This document shows positions 35,587-47,639 of a stretch of DNA of 64,000 nucleotides, piece by piece. The stretch lies in assembly GCF_021462225.1 (NCBI RefSeq), contig NC_061811.1:2505663-2569662 (forward strand). The letters run 5' to 3'. The notes beneath the pieces were generated by a model. That model was not told where the DNA came from, ran no database searches, and saw only the letters and a list, made by a program, of their open reading frames with translations. Position 1 is the first letter of the stretch; every line of letters starts with the position of its first letter. Both the position numbers and the translations under genes were made by a program. Origin of the DNA: Girardinichthys multiradiatus. Taxonomy: Eukaryota > Chordata > Actinopteri > Cyprinodontiformes > Goodeidae.

Positions 35587-36365
35587 TGAATCAGGCCTTC
35601 ATGGTAAAATAGCTGCTAGGAAACCACTGCTGAGGACAGTCAACAAGCAGAAGAGACTTGCTTGGGCTAAAGAACACAAGGAATGGACATTAGACCAGTG
35701 GAAATCTGTGCTTTGGTCTGATGAGTCCAAGTTTGAGATCTTTGGTTCCAATCACCGTGTCTTTGTGCGGCGCAGAAGAGGTGAACGGATGGACTCTACA
35801 TGCCTGGTTCCCATCGTGAAGCATGGAGGAGGTGTGATGGTGTGGGGGTACTTTGCTGGTGACAGTGTTGGGGATTTATTCAAAATTGAAGGCATACTGA
35901 ACCAGCATGGCTACCACAGCATCTTGCAGCGGCATGCTATTCCATCCGGTTTGCGTTTAGTTGGACCCTCATTTATTTTTCAACAGGACAATGACCCCAA
36001 ACACACCTCCAGGCTGTGTAAGGTCTATTTGACCAAGAAGGAGAGTGATGGGGTGCTGCGCCAGATGACCTGACCTCCACAGTCACCGGACCTGAACCCA
36101 ATTGAGATGGTTTGGGGTGAGCTGGACTGCAGAGTGAAGGCAAAAGGGCCAACAAGTGCTAAGCATCTCTGGGAACTCCTTCAAGACTGTTGGAAAACCA
36201 TTTTAGGTGACTACCTCTTGAAGCTCATCAACAGAATGCCAAGAGAACTTATCAGCCTACATGGTCTTTTGCAGAGGAGAGCAAATTAGCAGATAGAACC
36301 TGACCATGCTCTTACTTTGTTCAAATGAACTGAAGAATACAAAAACATATGTCACATATTTTTCA

Positions 36366-39300
36366 ACTTTTTTGTATATTGCAACTGGCCCATATTAGAA
36401 CAGTAAAAATGCCATTAAAACCGTTTTCACTTCATCCATGTATACTGATGATAAGCCTGACTACTGCTGTTCAGATGTCTCCAGGCAAAACGTTTTTCAG
36501 CCATTTGTGGCTAAGTCATCACATGATAAAAGAATTGGCAAATACAAGATGTAGGATTAATGAAGAACATTCTAGTTTTCATACTGTTAGCCACCAAATC
36601 ACAAATTACTCAAACTATTATATGCAAAGTAATAATGCTTGTGACTTTCCAAGCAAATATCTGTAATTTACAGGTTTTTGGATTGGTTTTGGTATTTTGT
36701 TTTCTTTAGAATTGTTGGTTTGGTACTTATTCCTATGGCTAGAAGTAAATTTACATCTCTACAATTATAATGAACAGCTGTGTAAAAAATATTATGTAGA
36801 TATGGTATTTCCACAAAGTGCACATGCTGATGTCAGAGGTGGGTCATAAATACAGAAACCATATGATGAGAATAATAGTAAACAACATGAATTTTTACAT
36901 ACAGGAAAGTTTGAATGTGATTTTTTGGATTTAATGATTCTGAAGCGTTCTTATCCAGTCAGCAATTTCCTCCTCAGGAATCCAACTCAGATGCAGAACA
37001 ATACTCTAAAGATTAAACGCTTCATTACTGATAGCATTCATTTGACTCTGTTTTAATATAAGCATAGCATAGACAGTTCCTTTAGTATGGTAGTTTACAT
37101 TCACAGAGCTGTGAAATATAATGCTTAGAATTCTGCTTTACATGCTTTGTCTCTTAAATGTTGCTGCCTACACTTTGTGTTGTGTCTAGTTTAAAAATGT
37201 TTTTCTTTTATGCTTGTGTTTCCTTTGATGTGCTGTAAAGCACATTGGATTGCCTTGTGTATGGTGCTATATAAATAAACTTGCAATGCCTGGTAAAGAA
37301 AGAACACTTCCCATCCAAATATGCCTGAAAGCCTTTTCATTTTATTGGCTCTATTCTTTGCACAGTATTGTTTATAATGGTATCATTTATATTGCAGTGC
37401 ATTGTATCCATTTTTCACCATAAACATGTGTCTAGGGCTGCATTTTACACCACTATGTAGCTTACAATTGGTACATATGTGCATTTACTTTGAAATATAA
37501 AATGACCCGTGTGTGCATGTGTGTGCACAGGTTGGTGCAAATGTGTCTCCAGTTAACGTTGTTGTTGCTTTGTTATTTCTGGCAAGGAAGACTAGCAGTC
37601 ATTTTTCCCACAAATGTGTTGTTTGCTCCTTTTGTCTAATAAAACAAGACAAACCCTAAAAAGGACATGATAGCAAATTGAACAACTTCTACAGATTCAG
37701 GGGATGCAATCAAATATCTGAACAAAAACATTTATGCTAATAAAGTTCATAAACCTCAATGCCAACTCTAAACCAGGCAATGAAACAAGAATGGTTTGCT
37801 TCATACCTATATTATTACATGTTAGATCATTCTGTCAGCTTGGTTGAAGAAAGCACCCAAACACAGGCAGACAACCATGCAGCGACCATTTTAATTGTTA
37901 AAAATATATCTAAACAGTTCACAGATGTCTAGAGTAAAATTGATATTTGGTATAAAAATTAACCTTTTTTCTTTAGACATTCATCAGATATTTATTAGAA
38001 GCCTAAATGGGGACCTGTTTTAGCAAAGCATAAGAAAACAAGCAGAACACACAGGGCTGGAAGTCAGGATATCCCACTGTGTATTAAAGGCACTGTGTTA
38101 TTAGTAAAACTTTTTACTAAGTTCTAATGCACAAAGAGTGGCATGGAAACTGGTGTATAATGACATGAACACCTGAAATAAATTTTACTCCATCTTTTGT
38201 CTGTGCCGCCTGTAATGTATTTGAATGAGACTGTGTTCCCTTTTCTGTCCATTTTCATGTAACTACTTGTGATGTGAAATTATCATGCTCTGGTGTCTCA
38301 GACTGTGTGGGTGTGTGTTGTTGTGTCTGCCTTTGTCTGAGCAGTTGTGCAACACCAACTACATATCTCAATATATGCCTAGCATTCATCTGGAAGCCTC
38401 ATTATCAAGTATCTCAGAATAACAACGGTGCACACAAATTTTAACAAGGCTGGAGATTTCTGTGTGTATATGAGACAGAGAGCCAGGAAATTAACATAAA
38501 ACAATATACAGTAATTAGGGATGATGCAGGGGAATGGGCAAACAATTTAAAGCAAAAAAGACAATAAAAGCATTGTGTAGAGAAATCAAAAGACAGAGGT
38601 GGGAATGCAGTAGAGATTAAGAAACTGAGGTAGGAGTGGAGAGTAGACAGCTGAGCAGGGAGACAGAGTGAGTGGGAGGATCATGGGTGAGTTGAAGACA
38701 AAGAGCCCGGGTCGAAAATGCCAAGAGACGGTGAGCGGTGAATAAAAAGCTCTTTATGGACGACCGAGCGATTTAGTGGATTATCCCTTCACAAAGGTCA
38801 AAGCTGTTTTGGAACACATCCAAAACAACAACAAAACAAGACAAGGAAAGGGGGAAAAAATGTTTTTAATAACATGACCAGTAAGCAAATACAAGAACAA
38901 TGTCAGCAGCTTAACAGACTGGCAACAAGAAAAAGTAAGCTGTCTGAAAGAAATATTTATTTAAAAAGATTATACAGTCTTAAAACATGAGCAGAGAAAA
39001 ACTGAAAACTAAAACTAATACAACTACCCACAAAACGAAATACATGGAGCTTCTAACAGCTTGTGGATGTTATATTGGAGGATTTACATAGCAAGTGGCC
39101 CTAGCCCAGAAATTGTATTTTGAAAATGTAAGGCCTAATAAATGCAAGAAATACATTTATTCAACCTTCATCATGGAGTTTGTTCCTATAATAGGCTGTA
39201 AAATCAAGCATTATAAAGTTCATACCAATGAGCATCAAGACAAGTTGACAGCAATGTAGCAGATTTTTAACTTACAATTTAACTTGCATCATGTTTTATA

Positions 39301-39400
39301 CCCTAAATTTTTCATAAGAAGTTCCTCCTTACATTTTTTAAATGAAATAAAACAATACTGTCTTTGATTCTTGTGTTTCTGCTGAGTTTGCATTAATATG
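36366..39400. other. Unassigned, about 3 kb
   Basis: No gene recognised. A LINE/SINE-type tail ('gtgctatataaataaacttgc') lies at 37228-37285. The rest is AT-rich and unremarkable. Confidence 0.45.
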
Positions 39401-39597
39401 TGTTGTAAATATGAATCTGAGAATATTATTTAATATTAATATTTTAATATTAATATTTTAATATTTTATCAAATAATATTTCGGTCTGTTAAGGATTGTC
39501 CTGTGAATACCAGCCCAGTAAGGCGATGGTATTAGGACAGAGTAGAAAGGTGTGAGACGAGCTCTGACATTATTGAACAGCATAAACTCTGCACATA

Positions 39598-40867
39598 CAG
39601 GGGTTAGACAATGAAACTGAAACACCTGGTTTTAGACCACAACAATTTATTAGTATGGTGTAGGGCCTCCTTTTGTGGCCAATACAGCATCAATTCGTCT
39701 TGGGAATGACATATACAAGTCCTGCACAGCGGTCAGAGGGATTTTAAGCCATTCTTCTTGCAGGATAGTGGCCAGGTCACTACGTGATACTGGTGGAGGA
39801 AAACATTTCCTGACTCGCTCCTCCAAAACACCCCAAAGTGGCTCAATAATATTTAGATCTGGTGACTGTGCAGGCCATGGGAGATGTTCAACTTCACTTT
39901 CATGTTCATCAAACCAATCTTTCACCAGTCTTGCTGTGTGTATTGGTGCATTGTCATCCTGATACACGGCACCGCCTTCAGGATACAACGTTTGAACCAT
40001 TGGATGCACATGGTCCTCAAGAATGGTTCGGTAGTCCTTGGCAGTGACGCGCCCATCTAGCACAAGTATTGGGCCAAGGGAATGCCATGATATGGCAGCC
40101 CAAATCATCACTGATCCACCCCCATGCTTCACTCTGGGCATGCAACTGTCTGGGTGGTACGCTTCTTTGGGGCTTCTCCACACCGTAACTCTCCTGGATG
40201 TGGGGAAAACAGTAAAGGTGGACTCATCAGAGAACAATACATGTTTCACATTGTCCACAGCCCAAGATTTGCACTCCTTGCACCATTGAAACCGACCTTT
40301 GGCATTGGCATGAGTGACCAAAGGTTTGGCTATAGCAGCCCGGCCGTGTATATTGACCCTGTGGAGCTCCCGACGGACAGTTCTGGTGGAAACAGGAGAG
40401 TTGAGGTGCACATTTAATTCTGCTGTGATTTGGGCAGCCGTGGTTTTATGTTTTTTGGATACAATCCGGGTTAGCACCCGAACATCCCTTTCAGACAGCT
40501 TCCTCTTGCGTCCACAGTTAATCCTGTTGGATGTGGTTCGTCCTTCTTGGTGGTATGCTGACATTACCCTGGATACCGTGGCTCTTGATACATCACAAAG
40601 ACTTGCTGTCTTGGTCACAGATGCGCCAGCAAGACGTGCACCAACAATTTGTCCTTTTTTGAACTTTGGTATGTCACCCATAATGTTGTGTGCATTTCAA
40701 TATTTTGAGGAACACTGTGCTCTTACCCTGCTAATTGAACCTTCACACTCTGCTCTTACTGGTGCAATGTGCAATCAATGAAGACTGGCTACCAGGCTGG
40801 TCCAATTTAGCCATGAAACCTCCCACACTAAAATGACAGGTCTTTCAGTTTCATTGTCCAACCCCTG
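39598..40867 (-). mobile_element. Tc1/mariner DD36E (Incomer-type), copy 2, intact
   Basis: 1,270 bp flanked by TA (39596-39597 and 40868-40869). The ends are inverted repeats starting CAGGGGTT. It sits inside the LTR-like element; the other LTR copy shows the uninterrupted site 'gcacatatatgg' at about 50699-50710. The transposase frame is fully open. Confidence 0.95.
39650..40681 (-). CDS. Intact DD36E Tc1/mariner transposase
   Basis: 343 residues from ATG (40681) to the stop at 39650, with no defect seen. The N-terminus is a paired-like double helix-turn-helix (residues about 5-50 and 65-115) with a basic CGRKRKL stretch at 56-62 that could serve for nuclear entry. The catalytic aspartates are D152 (LFSDEST) and D243 (YQDDNAP), and the glutamate is E280 (LNIIEPLWG). 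There are 36 residues between D243 and E280, which fits the 'Incomer' DD36E family. The C-terminus PRRIDAVLATKGG...TPY is the usual Tc1/mariner end. It is the one complete cut-and-paste transposase in the window. Enzyme activity is not shown by sequence alone. Confidence 0.93.
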   Translation of the reverse strand: MGDIPKFKKGQIVGARLAGASVTKTASLCDVSRATVSRVMSAYHQEGRTTSNRINCGRKRKLSERDVRVLTRIVSKKHKTTAAQITAELNVHLNSPVSTRTVRRELHRVNIHGRAAIAKPLVTHANAKGRFQWCKECKSWAVDNVKHVLFSDESTFTVFPTSRRVTVWRSPKEAYHPDSCMPRVKHGGGSVMIWAAISWHSLGPILVLDGRVTAKDYRTILEDHVHPMVQTLYPEGGAVYQDDNAPIHTARLVKDWFDEHESEVEHLPWPAQSPDLNIIEPLWGVLEERVRKCFPPPVSRSDLATILQEEWLKIPLTAVQDLYMSFPRRIDAVLATKGGPTPY

Positions 40868-42508
40868 TATATGGAATGATTTCACACAATTTCTTAAAAT
40901 ACAAGAATTTATTAACAAAAATAAGTCAACTCAAAGTCAAACATATTTCAATCAACAAACTCTTTACTTTGCTAAAACAATTCAACTAAACTACCAAGCA
41001 GAATTAATGAATAATGAAGACTGATGGACTATGTACAATATAAACAAGTTGATTAAAGATGATTGGAAATCATGACCAAAAAGAGTGATGCAACATTACC
41101 ATGCAATGTTTAAGTTTGAGAACCAATAATTATCTTGAAGAATCTGGAAATGAAGTTAAGTTAGTCGTGGAACTAACTTAGGAAATAATCAGCAAACGTT
41201 TAGACAACCATTTACAATGCAAGATCAGGTAAAATATTATTTTAATAAAATAATGTTTTAAATAATGATCTGCTGAATAAAACCAACCTCCTGGATGACT
41301 AATTCTCAACGGTGTCTAATTAACTTCCTTTATTTATTAAAATAATATTAGAAGAAATATTTTTGAGTATTTTGGAAAAGAGCCAAATCTTTCTGGAGAA
41401 ATGGGGCTTAATGGTGTTTACTTAGGTATCAAATCTAGCAAATGATGTTCAGGGACGATTATTCACTAGCTTGAAAACCAACAACCTTTCTTTTGAATAG
41501 TCTTTAGTAGTACATGTTCTCTACTGGTTAGCCATTAAGGTAACAAAGAAGGTAGTTAAAGTGCTAAGATAGAAGATAGCTTAGCACCAGAATCAACATA
41601 TACCTTTAAAATACCAGGTTAATAAAAGGGTTAAAATGCATAAGCGCGGACGGCGTGTTATGAGCAATGTTCTGGTTAAAACCACCCTTTAAATAAAGTT
41701 TATCTTAGCTTTAAAACATACAAAGAATACGGAACCGGCGCGTGCCGTAGCTAGCCTACTAGCGCTAAAGATAGCCAGGTTCCACAAAACAAACTTCATA
41801 ACATGAAAACGTTTAGATCATTTCATCCTAAACCTATCTGTTAATCTGCCCAAACCTAACCTCTGACCATGGTGAGTAAACGTTGTCCAAGGGCGATGAA
41901 GTTCGAATAAACGTCCACAGTCAACAAGCGGTTGGTTTTCAGCTAACCTCTGCGTTCGCTCTGTGAGCAATAGCGTTAGCTCCGGAGGGCTGGGCGGCTG
42001 TTTGGTACCGTAACACAGTGGTGCAAGCCGTAGTCCGTCCTTGCGGCTCGGCTTGTAGAAACAGCTTCTCCACCAGGATCTCTCCTCTATATAGTTTTGC
42101 TTCTGTGGGGCCTCGAAGAGAAATGTAAGCAACTCTTACACCTTAATTTCCCCGTTCATGAATTAAAATACCGGATACACAGACAGTATTTCATTCTACT
42201 TAACTTTGCATATGATCGATGATCGTATGGCTTTGGATCCATTTGAATTGATGTCTTTTTGCCAGCAAAAGACATCAGCACGCTTTCCTCTCCTATCCGG
42301 TCCCTATGGAAGGCTGCGTGGTAGAGGGAGACTTGTGGAAAGGTGGGGCTTTTATTTGGGTAATGGCGCCACAGGAAGTCCGCAGTTACCCCCTTTCCTG
42401 GCTGTGCTGGAAGAAGGTTAATGCACTTTATTTTGAAAAGTTCCAGGAAAGTATATACCGGAGTTTTAGTGTTGAAACCCATGGCTGTGGTCCCAACATA
42501 TGTCATCT

Positions 42509-42600
42509 TTCATTCATTCTTTTACTATACCCCTTATTCCATAGTGGGTCACGGAGGAGCTGGTGCCTATATCCAGCAGTCTACAGACTCCAGCAGGTAT
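42509..42600 (-). repeat. SINE 3' part, minus strand
   Basis: On the minus strand it reads 'agactgctggatatagg...ccactatggaataag', the 3' part of the 24884-25238 family. It directly abuts the LTR end at 42498-42502. Confidence 0.55.
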
Positions 42601-42636
42601 TACAGTACTTGAGCTAGCTCAGTCTCCCAGAAATAC

Positions 42637-44110
42637 ATGAATTACTCATTTCATAATTGCTCCTTGTCAATTAACATTTTGATTGTTGGTGATGCAAATA
42701 TTCATGTTGACAACCCCTATTGCCATCTTGCCCAAGACTTTCTGAATCTGCTGGACTGTGTTGCTCTCCAACAATTTGTAAAGGTACCAACACACACTAG
42801 GGGCCACTTATTAGACCTGGTCATCACTGACAAAGCTTCCATATCTTTCCGCAATTGAAGACACATTGACCTTACCTCCTTGACCACTGACCTCCAATGT
42901 ACCCTTCGTCACATTCCTGCAACAGTAGATGAACAAGTGATGCATTATAACTCCTCCCTGAGCGCTATTTTTGACCTCCATGCCCCTATTTGGTCACATG
43001 AGGTCAGTTTGAATGCTCTGCACCCTGGTTCACTAAGGAGCTGTGCCAGATGAAAATGGCCAGCTGAGTCCTGGAACGTCATTATAGACAGTCTGGACTC
43101 ACAGTGCACAAGCTTGCTTTCTGAGATCATCAGAAGGCTTACGCCAAACTGCTGAAGGATGTGCACTCTAAATTCTATTCCAAATATTAAGAATGTTGGA
43201 AAGCCCAAGCAGCTTTTCTCAACAATAAACATTCTGTTGAAACCACAGGTGCCTTGTATCAATACAATAACTGAGGAGCAATGCAACAGTCTTAACTTTT
43301 TCAGAGTAAAAGTTAGCAAGATCCGTTCCTCCTTAATAGGTTGCTCTTCTGTGTCTCCCCTGCCTTGGAACCTTCATCTGGGACTCTGCCATCCTTCCCA
43401 ATGTTCACTGAGGTCTGACGCAACCACTTTGAAGAAATCCTGCAGGCAATGAAAGCTTCATCATGCATCTTAGAGTTCCTACTGTGCTGAAAGCAGCGGT
43501 CATCTGCCCTGTACTCAAGAAGCCTAGTCTGGATCCAGAAGACCTTGCAAACTATAGGCCTATTTCCAACCTCAAGAAAGTTGTTTCCTCCCAGCTCCAA
43601 CTCCATCTGAAGAACAACAACTTCTTTGAAAGGTTCCAGTCAGGTTTCCGTTCAGGACATAGCAGAGAAACAGCTTTGCTTAGGGTGACAAAAGACTTGT
43701 TAATGGCAGCTAATGTTGGGTAACCATCTCTCCTTATTCTCCTCGATCTGTCAGCTGCTTTTGACACAGTGGACCATGCCATCATCATGGACCACCCTCG
43801 TCACACCGCACCCTTAGGTCATGCAGCGGCCGGCTCCTCCAGGTCCTGTCTACCAGCTCAGAACCATAGGGGACAGAGCCTTTCACTCTGCTGCAACCCG
43901 GCTCTGGAACAGCCCCCCTCCAGCACTGAGAGAAGTGCAGAGTCTGGATGCTTTTAAAGTTGGACTTAAGACATTTCTGTTTAGGAAAGCTTTTAACTGG
44001 TAAATACTTATTGCACTCTAGTGTTGTTTTGTTCTTGTGTTTTAATTGTAGCACTCAGATTATTCGGAATGAAAAGTGTATTATAAATGAATTTTATTAT
44101 TATTAGTATT
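42637..44110 (+). pseudogene. Decayed L2-type LINE ORF2 fragments
   Basis: Endonuclease remnants (ILIVGDANIHVDNP, THTRGHLLDLVITDKASIS) are followed by RT pieces: AAVICPVLKKPSLDPEDLAN, YRPISNL, FQSGFRSGHSRETALLRVTK and LLDLSAAFDTVDHAI. The sequence then jumps to the C-terminal TIGDRAFHSAATRLWNS... FKVGLKTFLFRKAFNW, so the catalytic YADD part is deleted near 43800. Stops and frameshifts are frequent. A 3' tail with ATT repeats ends near 44110. It is a different subfamily from the L2 copies elsewhere in the window. Confidence 0.82.
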
Positions 44111-44454
44111 AAAATGGATTCTGTGCCTCTCCACTATTCATCCAGACTTTGGGCCTTCTGAGGGATCTTTTTTTTTTTTTTTGGTAAGTGCCTAAGACAA
44201 GCCCCCAGGTTGTGCTGCTCTGTTGGGTGAGCTCATGACAAAATCTCGGCCTAAGCCAAGGTAAGTTGCTCCTGATATTGTTCAAGAGTGGGTCAACACA
44301 ACAAAGGTGACAGTTAAAATCCATGTCTTTGATACATCTATGTGGTAGCTCTTCAATCTCTGACTCCAGGTGCAGATACCTACATGTGAACATCTCCCTA
44401 ACCTTTGAATTGGCTTTGATTCACTATCCCCTCAAGGCTCTGATTATCGCTGTT
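44111..44454. other. Unassigned, with poly-T tract
   Basis: A T-run of about 20 lies near 44168-44183. No recognised gene. Confidence 0.35.
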
Positions 44455-44590
44455 GCGTGCACATCTTTTTTTAACCACACTTTTTCCTTTCACTCAGCTT
44501 TCCATTAAAGTGCCCTGATACAGCACTCAGTGAACAGCCAGCATATTTACCCTCCTTGTAAGGGCCGCTAATGACCTTCTGCTGGACATA
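44455..44590 (-). repeat. Fragment of the DD34E Tc1 element
   Basis: Similar to 2371-2525 of the Tc1 element at 1274-2874 ('ccacactttttcctt', then 'gatacagcactc'). It covers the start of the transposase only and is much diverged. Confidence 0.55.
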
Positions 44591-45497
44591 TATCAAGTTG
44601 ACAGTTATTATGTAGGGCAAAACATTCCATTTCAGCATTAAATACCCTTTTTATTGGTCTTATTTACCATTTAAATTACCTGCTAAAATGAACAGTTTCA
44701 TTTGCTATTAGCCAATATCATTAAAAAATAACAGAAATAAAGGCTTGACATATATCACTCTGTGTAATGAATCTACATCATGAGTTTCTTTTTGAACTGA
44801 ATTACTAAAAAAAATAACTTCTAATGGCTAACTTATTGAGATGCACTAACAAATCTTCACTGATAAAATAGTTCAAATCAGTTACCAAAAGCCAAAATTT
44901 ATTTGGAGATTCATGCCCTTTGATGAATAAATGTAAACTTCTGAACATTGCTTTAAGAGGAAAAGCAAAAACCTTGACCGAGTATTTACCTGGAATCACA
45001 GCAATGATGTTAGATTGAGCTGTGCAGGAGGAAGAAGTAGCTGGTAAGAATAGCAGGATCAGTAAACACTTTTTTTAATCAGAAGTAAATGAGAGGCAAT
45101 GCGTGGGCACTGAGGGAGGAAACGATCGGGGAATAAAGAGGAGAGAGACAGTGAGATGGGAGACACAGAGGCGGGTCATTAAGGAGTCTCTAGTGGAATA
45201 AAGAAGACATTAACATTTTAATGCATGAGGTAATATTCCTGCTTCAGAAATATGTAGGAGGCACACAAACATGGCTTACATAGCTCCTTATTCACTCTCA
45301 TTCAGTCACTCATTGACTTTATTTTTATTTACTCAAGGGATCTTTTCTGAGAACAAGGCATCTTAAATTCCAGGGGCCTCATGTGCGAAGCGTACTTATG
45401 CACAAAAACCTTTTGGCGCAATGTAGTACGCACAACTCGGCAAGTATAAAAATTAACATGTGCATAAATCCAGGCAAACTTTAAACCTGCTGTGAAA
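44591..45497. other. Unassigned, with a degenerate repeat at its right end
   Basis: No gene recognised. At about 45374-45480 a stretch rich in 'gtacgcac' and 'cttatgcacaaaaacc' words resembles a common dispersed fish repeat, interrupted by the L2 tail at 45498. Confidence 0.35.
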
Positions 45498-46249
45498 ATT
45501 AAGTTTATTTATATAACGTCAACACATGTTGTCTCAAGGCACTTCACAAAAGTCAGGTTCATACATTCTAATTAATCCTAACCATTGAACATTGCAGTCA
45601 GATTCAGTTATTTATTCAAATTGGATAAAACGTTTTTCTATCTAAGGAAACCCAGCAGATTGCATCCAGTCAGTGACTTGCAGCATTCACTCCTCCTGGA
45701 TGAGCATGTAGAGACAGTGGACAGTCACTGGCATTGACTTTGCAGCAATCCCTCATACTGAGCATGCATGTAGCAACAGTGGAGAGGAAAAACTCCCTTT
45801 TAACAGGAAGAAACTGTCACGATGTGGTTTTGAGTTGGACCAAAGTGCAGACTAGAGCTGGGCAGCAACATGTTGTAAAAGGTCTTCATCTTTATTTCCA
45901 GAGATTTTCCAAAGAAACCAATCAAGGCACTGCAGATACAAACAAAAGTCCAGATGCAAAAACGTACAAGAAGGGTTCTGCAGGAACATGAAAAAACTCA
46001 GCACAAATACGTGGGTACAGAACAGGAGGAACCAGCCATGAACAGAGACACCAAACCAACTAATTTACTGGGGAAAGACAAAGGCAGGTAATCAAGGGAA
46101 CTGAGAACAGGTGTGACAAGAAGGCAGGGAAGCAGAAGGAACAGGTGAAACAAATACAAAGGCTGAGGAAGAGTGAAAGGAATAAGCAAACAGAAAACAC
46201 AAACTAAGCAAGAGCATAAAGCAGAGGAGGAAATAAAGAACTAGAAAAA

Positions 46250-46677
46250 TGTATTGGAATTTTCTTATCAAAGTGGAGAGAAGTTGACTCATAGCAAGAG
46301 AAAATCCGGACTTTGTCTTTATAAGTTTTATTCAAAGGCATTCAGCGTTTGAAGACCCTGACACTGAGGTTAGTCAGTGAAGCAGAGCCCCGATCAACAT
46401 TTACACACAGTATTTATACCAAACATGACAGTGTTATCTCAACTTCAAAGAGTCTGTGTTTTATGGCCCTAGACCCTCCTCGGGTTCAGAGGTGACACAG
46501 TTATCTACGAACAGACCCATCTGATCTTCCTGAGACATCACCCTAAATGATGGGTTTTAACCATTAAACCTCTGATAATGGCTTTACAGCTTCCTCCTCT
46601 AACACAGATGTTCTGAGGAGTGAGGTAACCTAAAGGTCATACACTTTGGAGCACTTAATAAAATAATTTCCATTACA
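46250..46677 (-). repeat. ERV 3' LTR
   Basis: 428 bp. It differs from the 5' LTR by scattered substitutions and a small insertion of about ten bases near 46611-46621. An AATAAA-type signal appears on the plus-strand reading near 46660, but orientation is set by env and pol. Confidence 0.88.
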
Positions 46678-46811
46678 ACTTATTTCTTCTGATTACAATA
46701 TAATCACAACTAAAGGAAAATTCTTCAAAACCATCACCCCTCTCAGCTAACAGATAATCCAAAGCCATTCTACTTTGCAAACTCATGTTCTAAGAGCATG
46801 CTGCTCCTTGG

Positions 46812-47639
46812 TCAGAACAGTGAACCCTTCCTCTCTAATAATGGGCTGATTGAAGTATAAGTTGTGACTGTAGGTAGTAAGTGAGCTAGATAACATACTC
46901 CAGACCCATTAGCAGGCAGATACAGATATGATCTATTTCCACACATCCAAACCATGTTCTTAGGACATGAGTACCCATCTCTACTAGAAAAAGTAACAAG
47001 AACCCTGGTTAATTTACCTGCCTGGTCATACAACTTACTTCCATTTGGTACGGCTGTCAGATTAAGAGTTAACACAAAAGGATCTGGGACCAAAGATCCT
47101 GAAATGGTAGAAGCAGCAGTTCTGATAGGACATGACTGTTGATTAAAGCACATGAAACAGATATAATAGTTTTGCAACCTTCTGTCTTTCCAAGGAAATA
47201 AGGTGTGTTTCCTCCTGTGCAATACAAATATCTGTACCTATATCTGGATATCTTATTGATTCCTATCACCCCAAAATCTATAAAGAATTCCTGTAGTAGC
47301 ACATATTAAATTAGTCTCACTAGAAAATCTACTAACATTTCTGCTTTGCCTTACAATATAATTCCTCACCCAAGGAAAAATAACCTCCACCAGCTGGTCA
47401 TGTTGCCTATCTGGAAATAAAGTAGTATCAATAGGAACAGGTACTAAAAATGGTTGATCATTAATAACACGTGGAATCAAACAACAAACATAGCAACTGT
47501 CTTTTCTTATCTTCCTCACGGTTTGATGCATCAGTTGCCACCAGACATTATCAGTATGATCATGGTAGTCAGAGAAGTGATGAATCTCTCTTCGAATCAG
47601 CTGATGAGTATTGTTGGCGTAATTACTCAGATTAGCCAC
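46812..47639 (-). pseudogene. ERV envelope surface-subunit remnant
   Basis: Two minus-strand frames (47639-47253, then 47222-46812) show envelope surface-glycoprotein features. One is a Trp-rich segment followed by a CYVC motif, as in retroviral SU proteins. The other is a downstream WMCGNRSYLYLP...GVCYL block with several Asn-X-Ser/Thr sites. Stops separate the frames. The transmembrane subunit with its fusion peptide is missing between the last frame and the 3' LTR. The gene is broken. Confidence 0.7.

Larger units (their letters stand above)
32134..36288 (+). pseudogene. DD38E Tc1-like transposase, interrupted
   Basis: The N-terminal part (32134-32451, MARNEQLSKEKQVAIITLRN) carries the helix-turn-helix and a GRPRVTSAAD linker. 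The C-terminal part (35598-36288) carries WSDESKFEIFG, then FQQDNDPKHTSRL, then SPDLNPIEMVWGEL. Counting from the second D to the E gives 38 residues, the spacing I associate with the 'Intruder' DD38E family. Damage: the LINE insertion with its 11-bp TSD, a frameshift shortly before the insertion site, and a TGA at about 36071 where a Trp is expected before PPQSPD. Confidence 0.85.
31720..36365 (+). mobile_element. DD38E Tc1-like element split by an RTE LINE
   Basis: The left end starts CAGTACAGACCAAAAGTTTG after a TA. The transposase starts at 32134, is cut at 32451 by a LINE and resumes at 35598. The 3' end fades out near 36365 without the expected inverted copy of the left end, so the right TIR is lost. 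Excluding the LINE, about 1.5 kb remains. Confidence 0.85.
39401..42498 (+). mobile_element. LTR-like element (probable solo LTR), copy 1
   Basis: It starts TGTTGTAAAT and ends TCCCAACA, flanked by TATG on both sides (39397-39400 and 42499-42502). Without the DNA transposon inside it is about 1.83 kb. It is inverted and closely similar along its length to 49188-50886, which has its own 4-bp TSD. TG...CA ends, a 4-bp TSD and no coding region point to a solo LTR. I see no internal-region copy to prove it. Confidence 0.7.
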
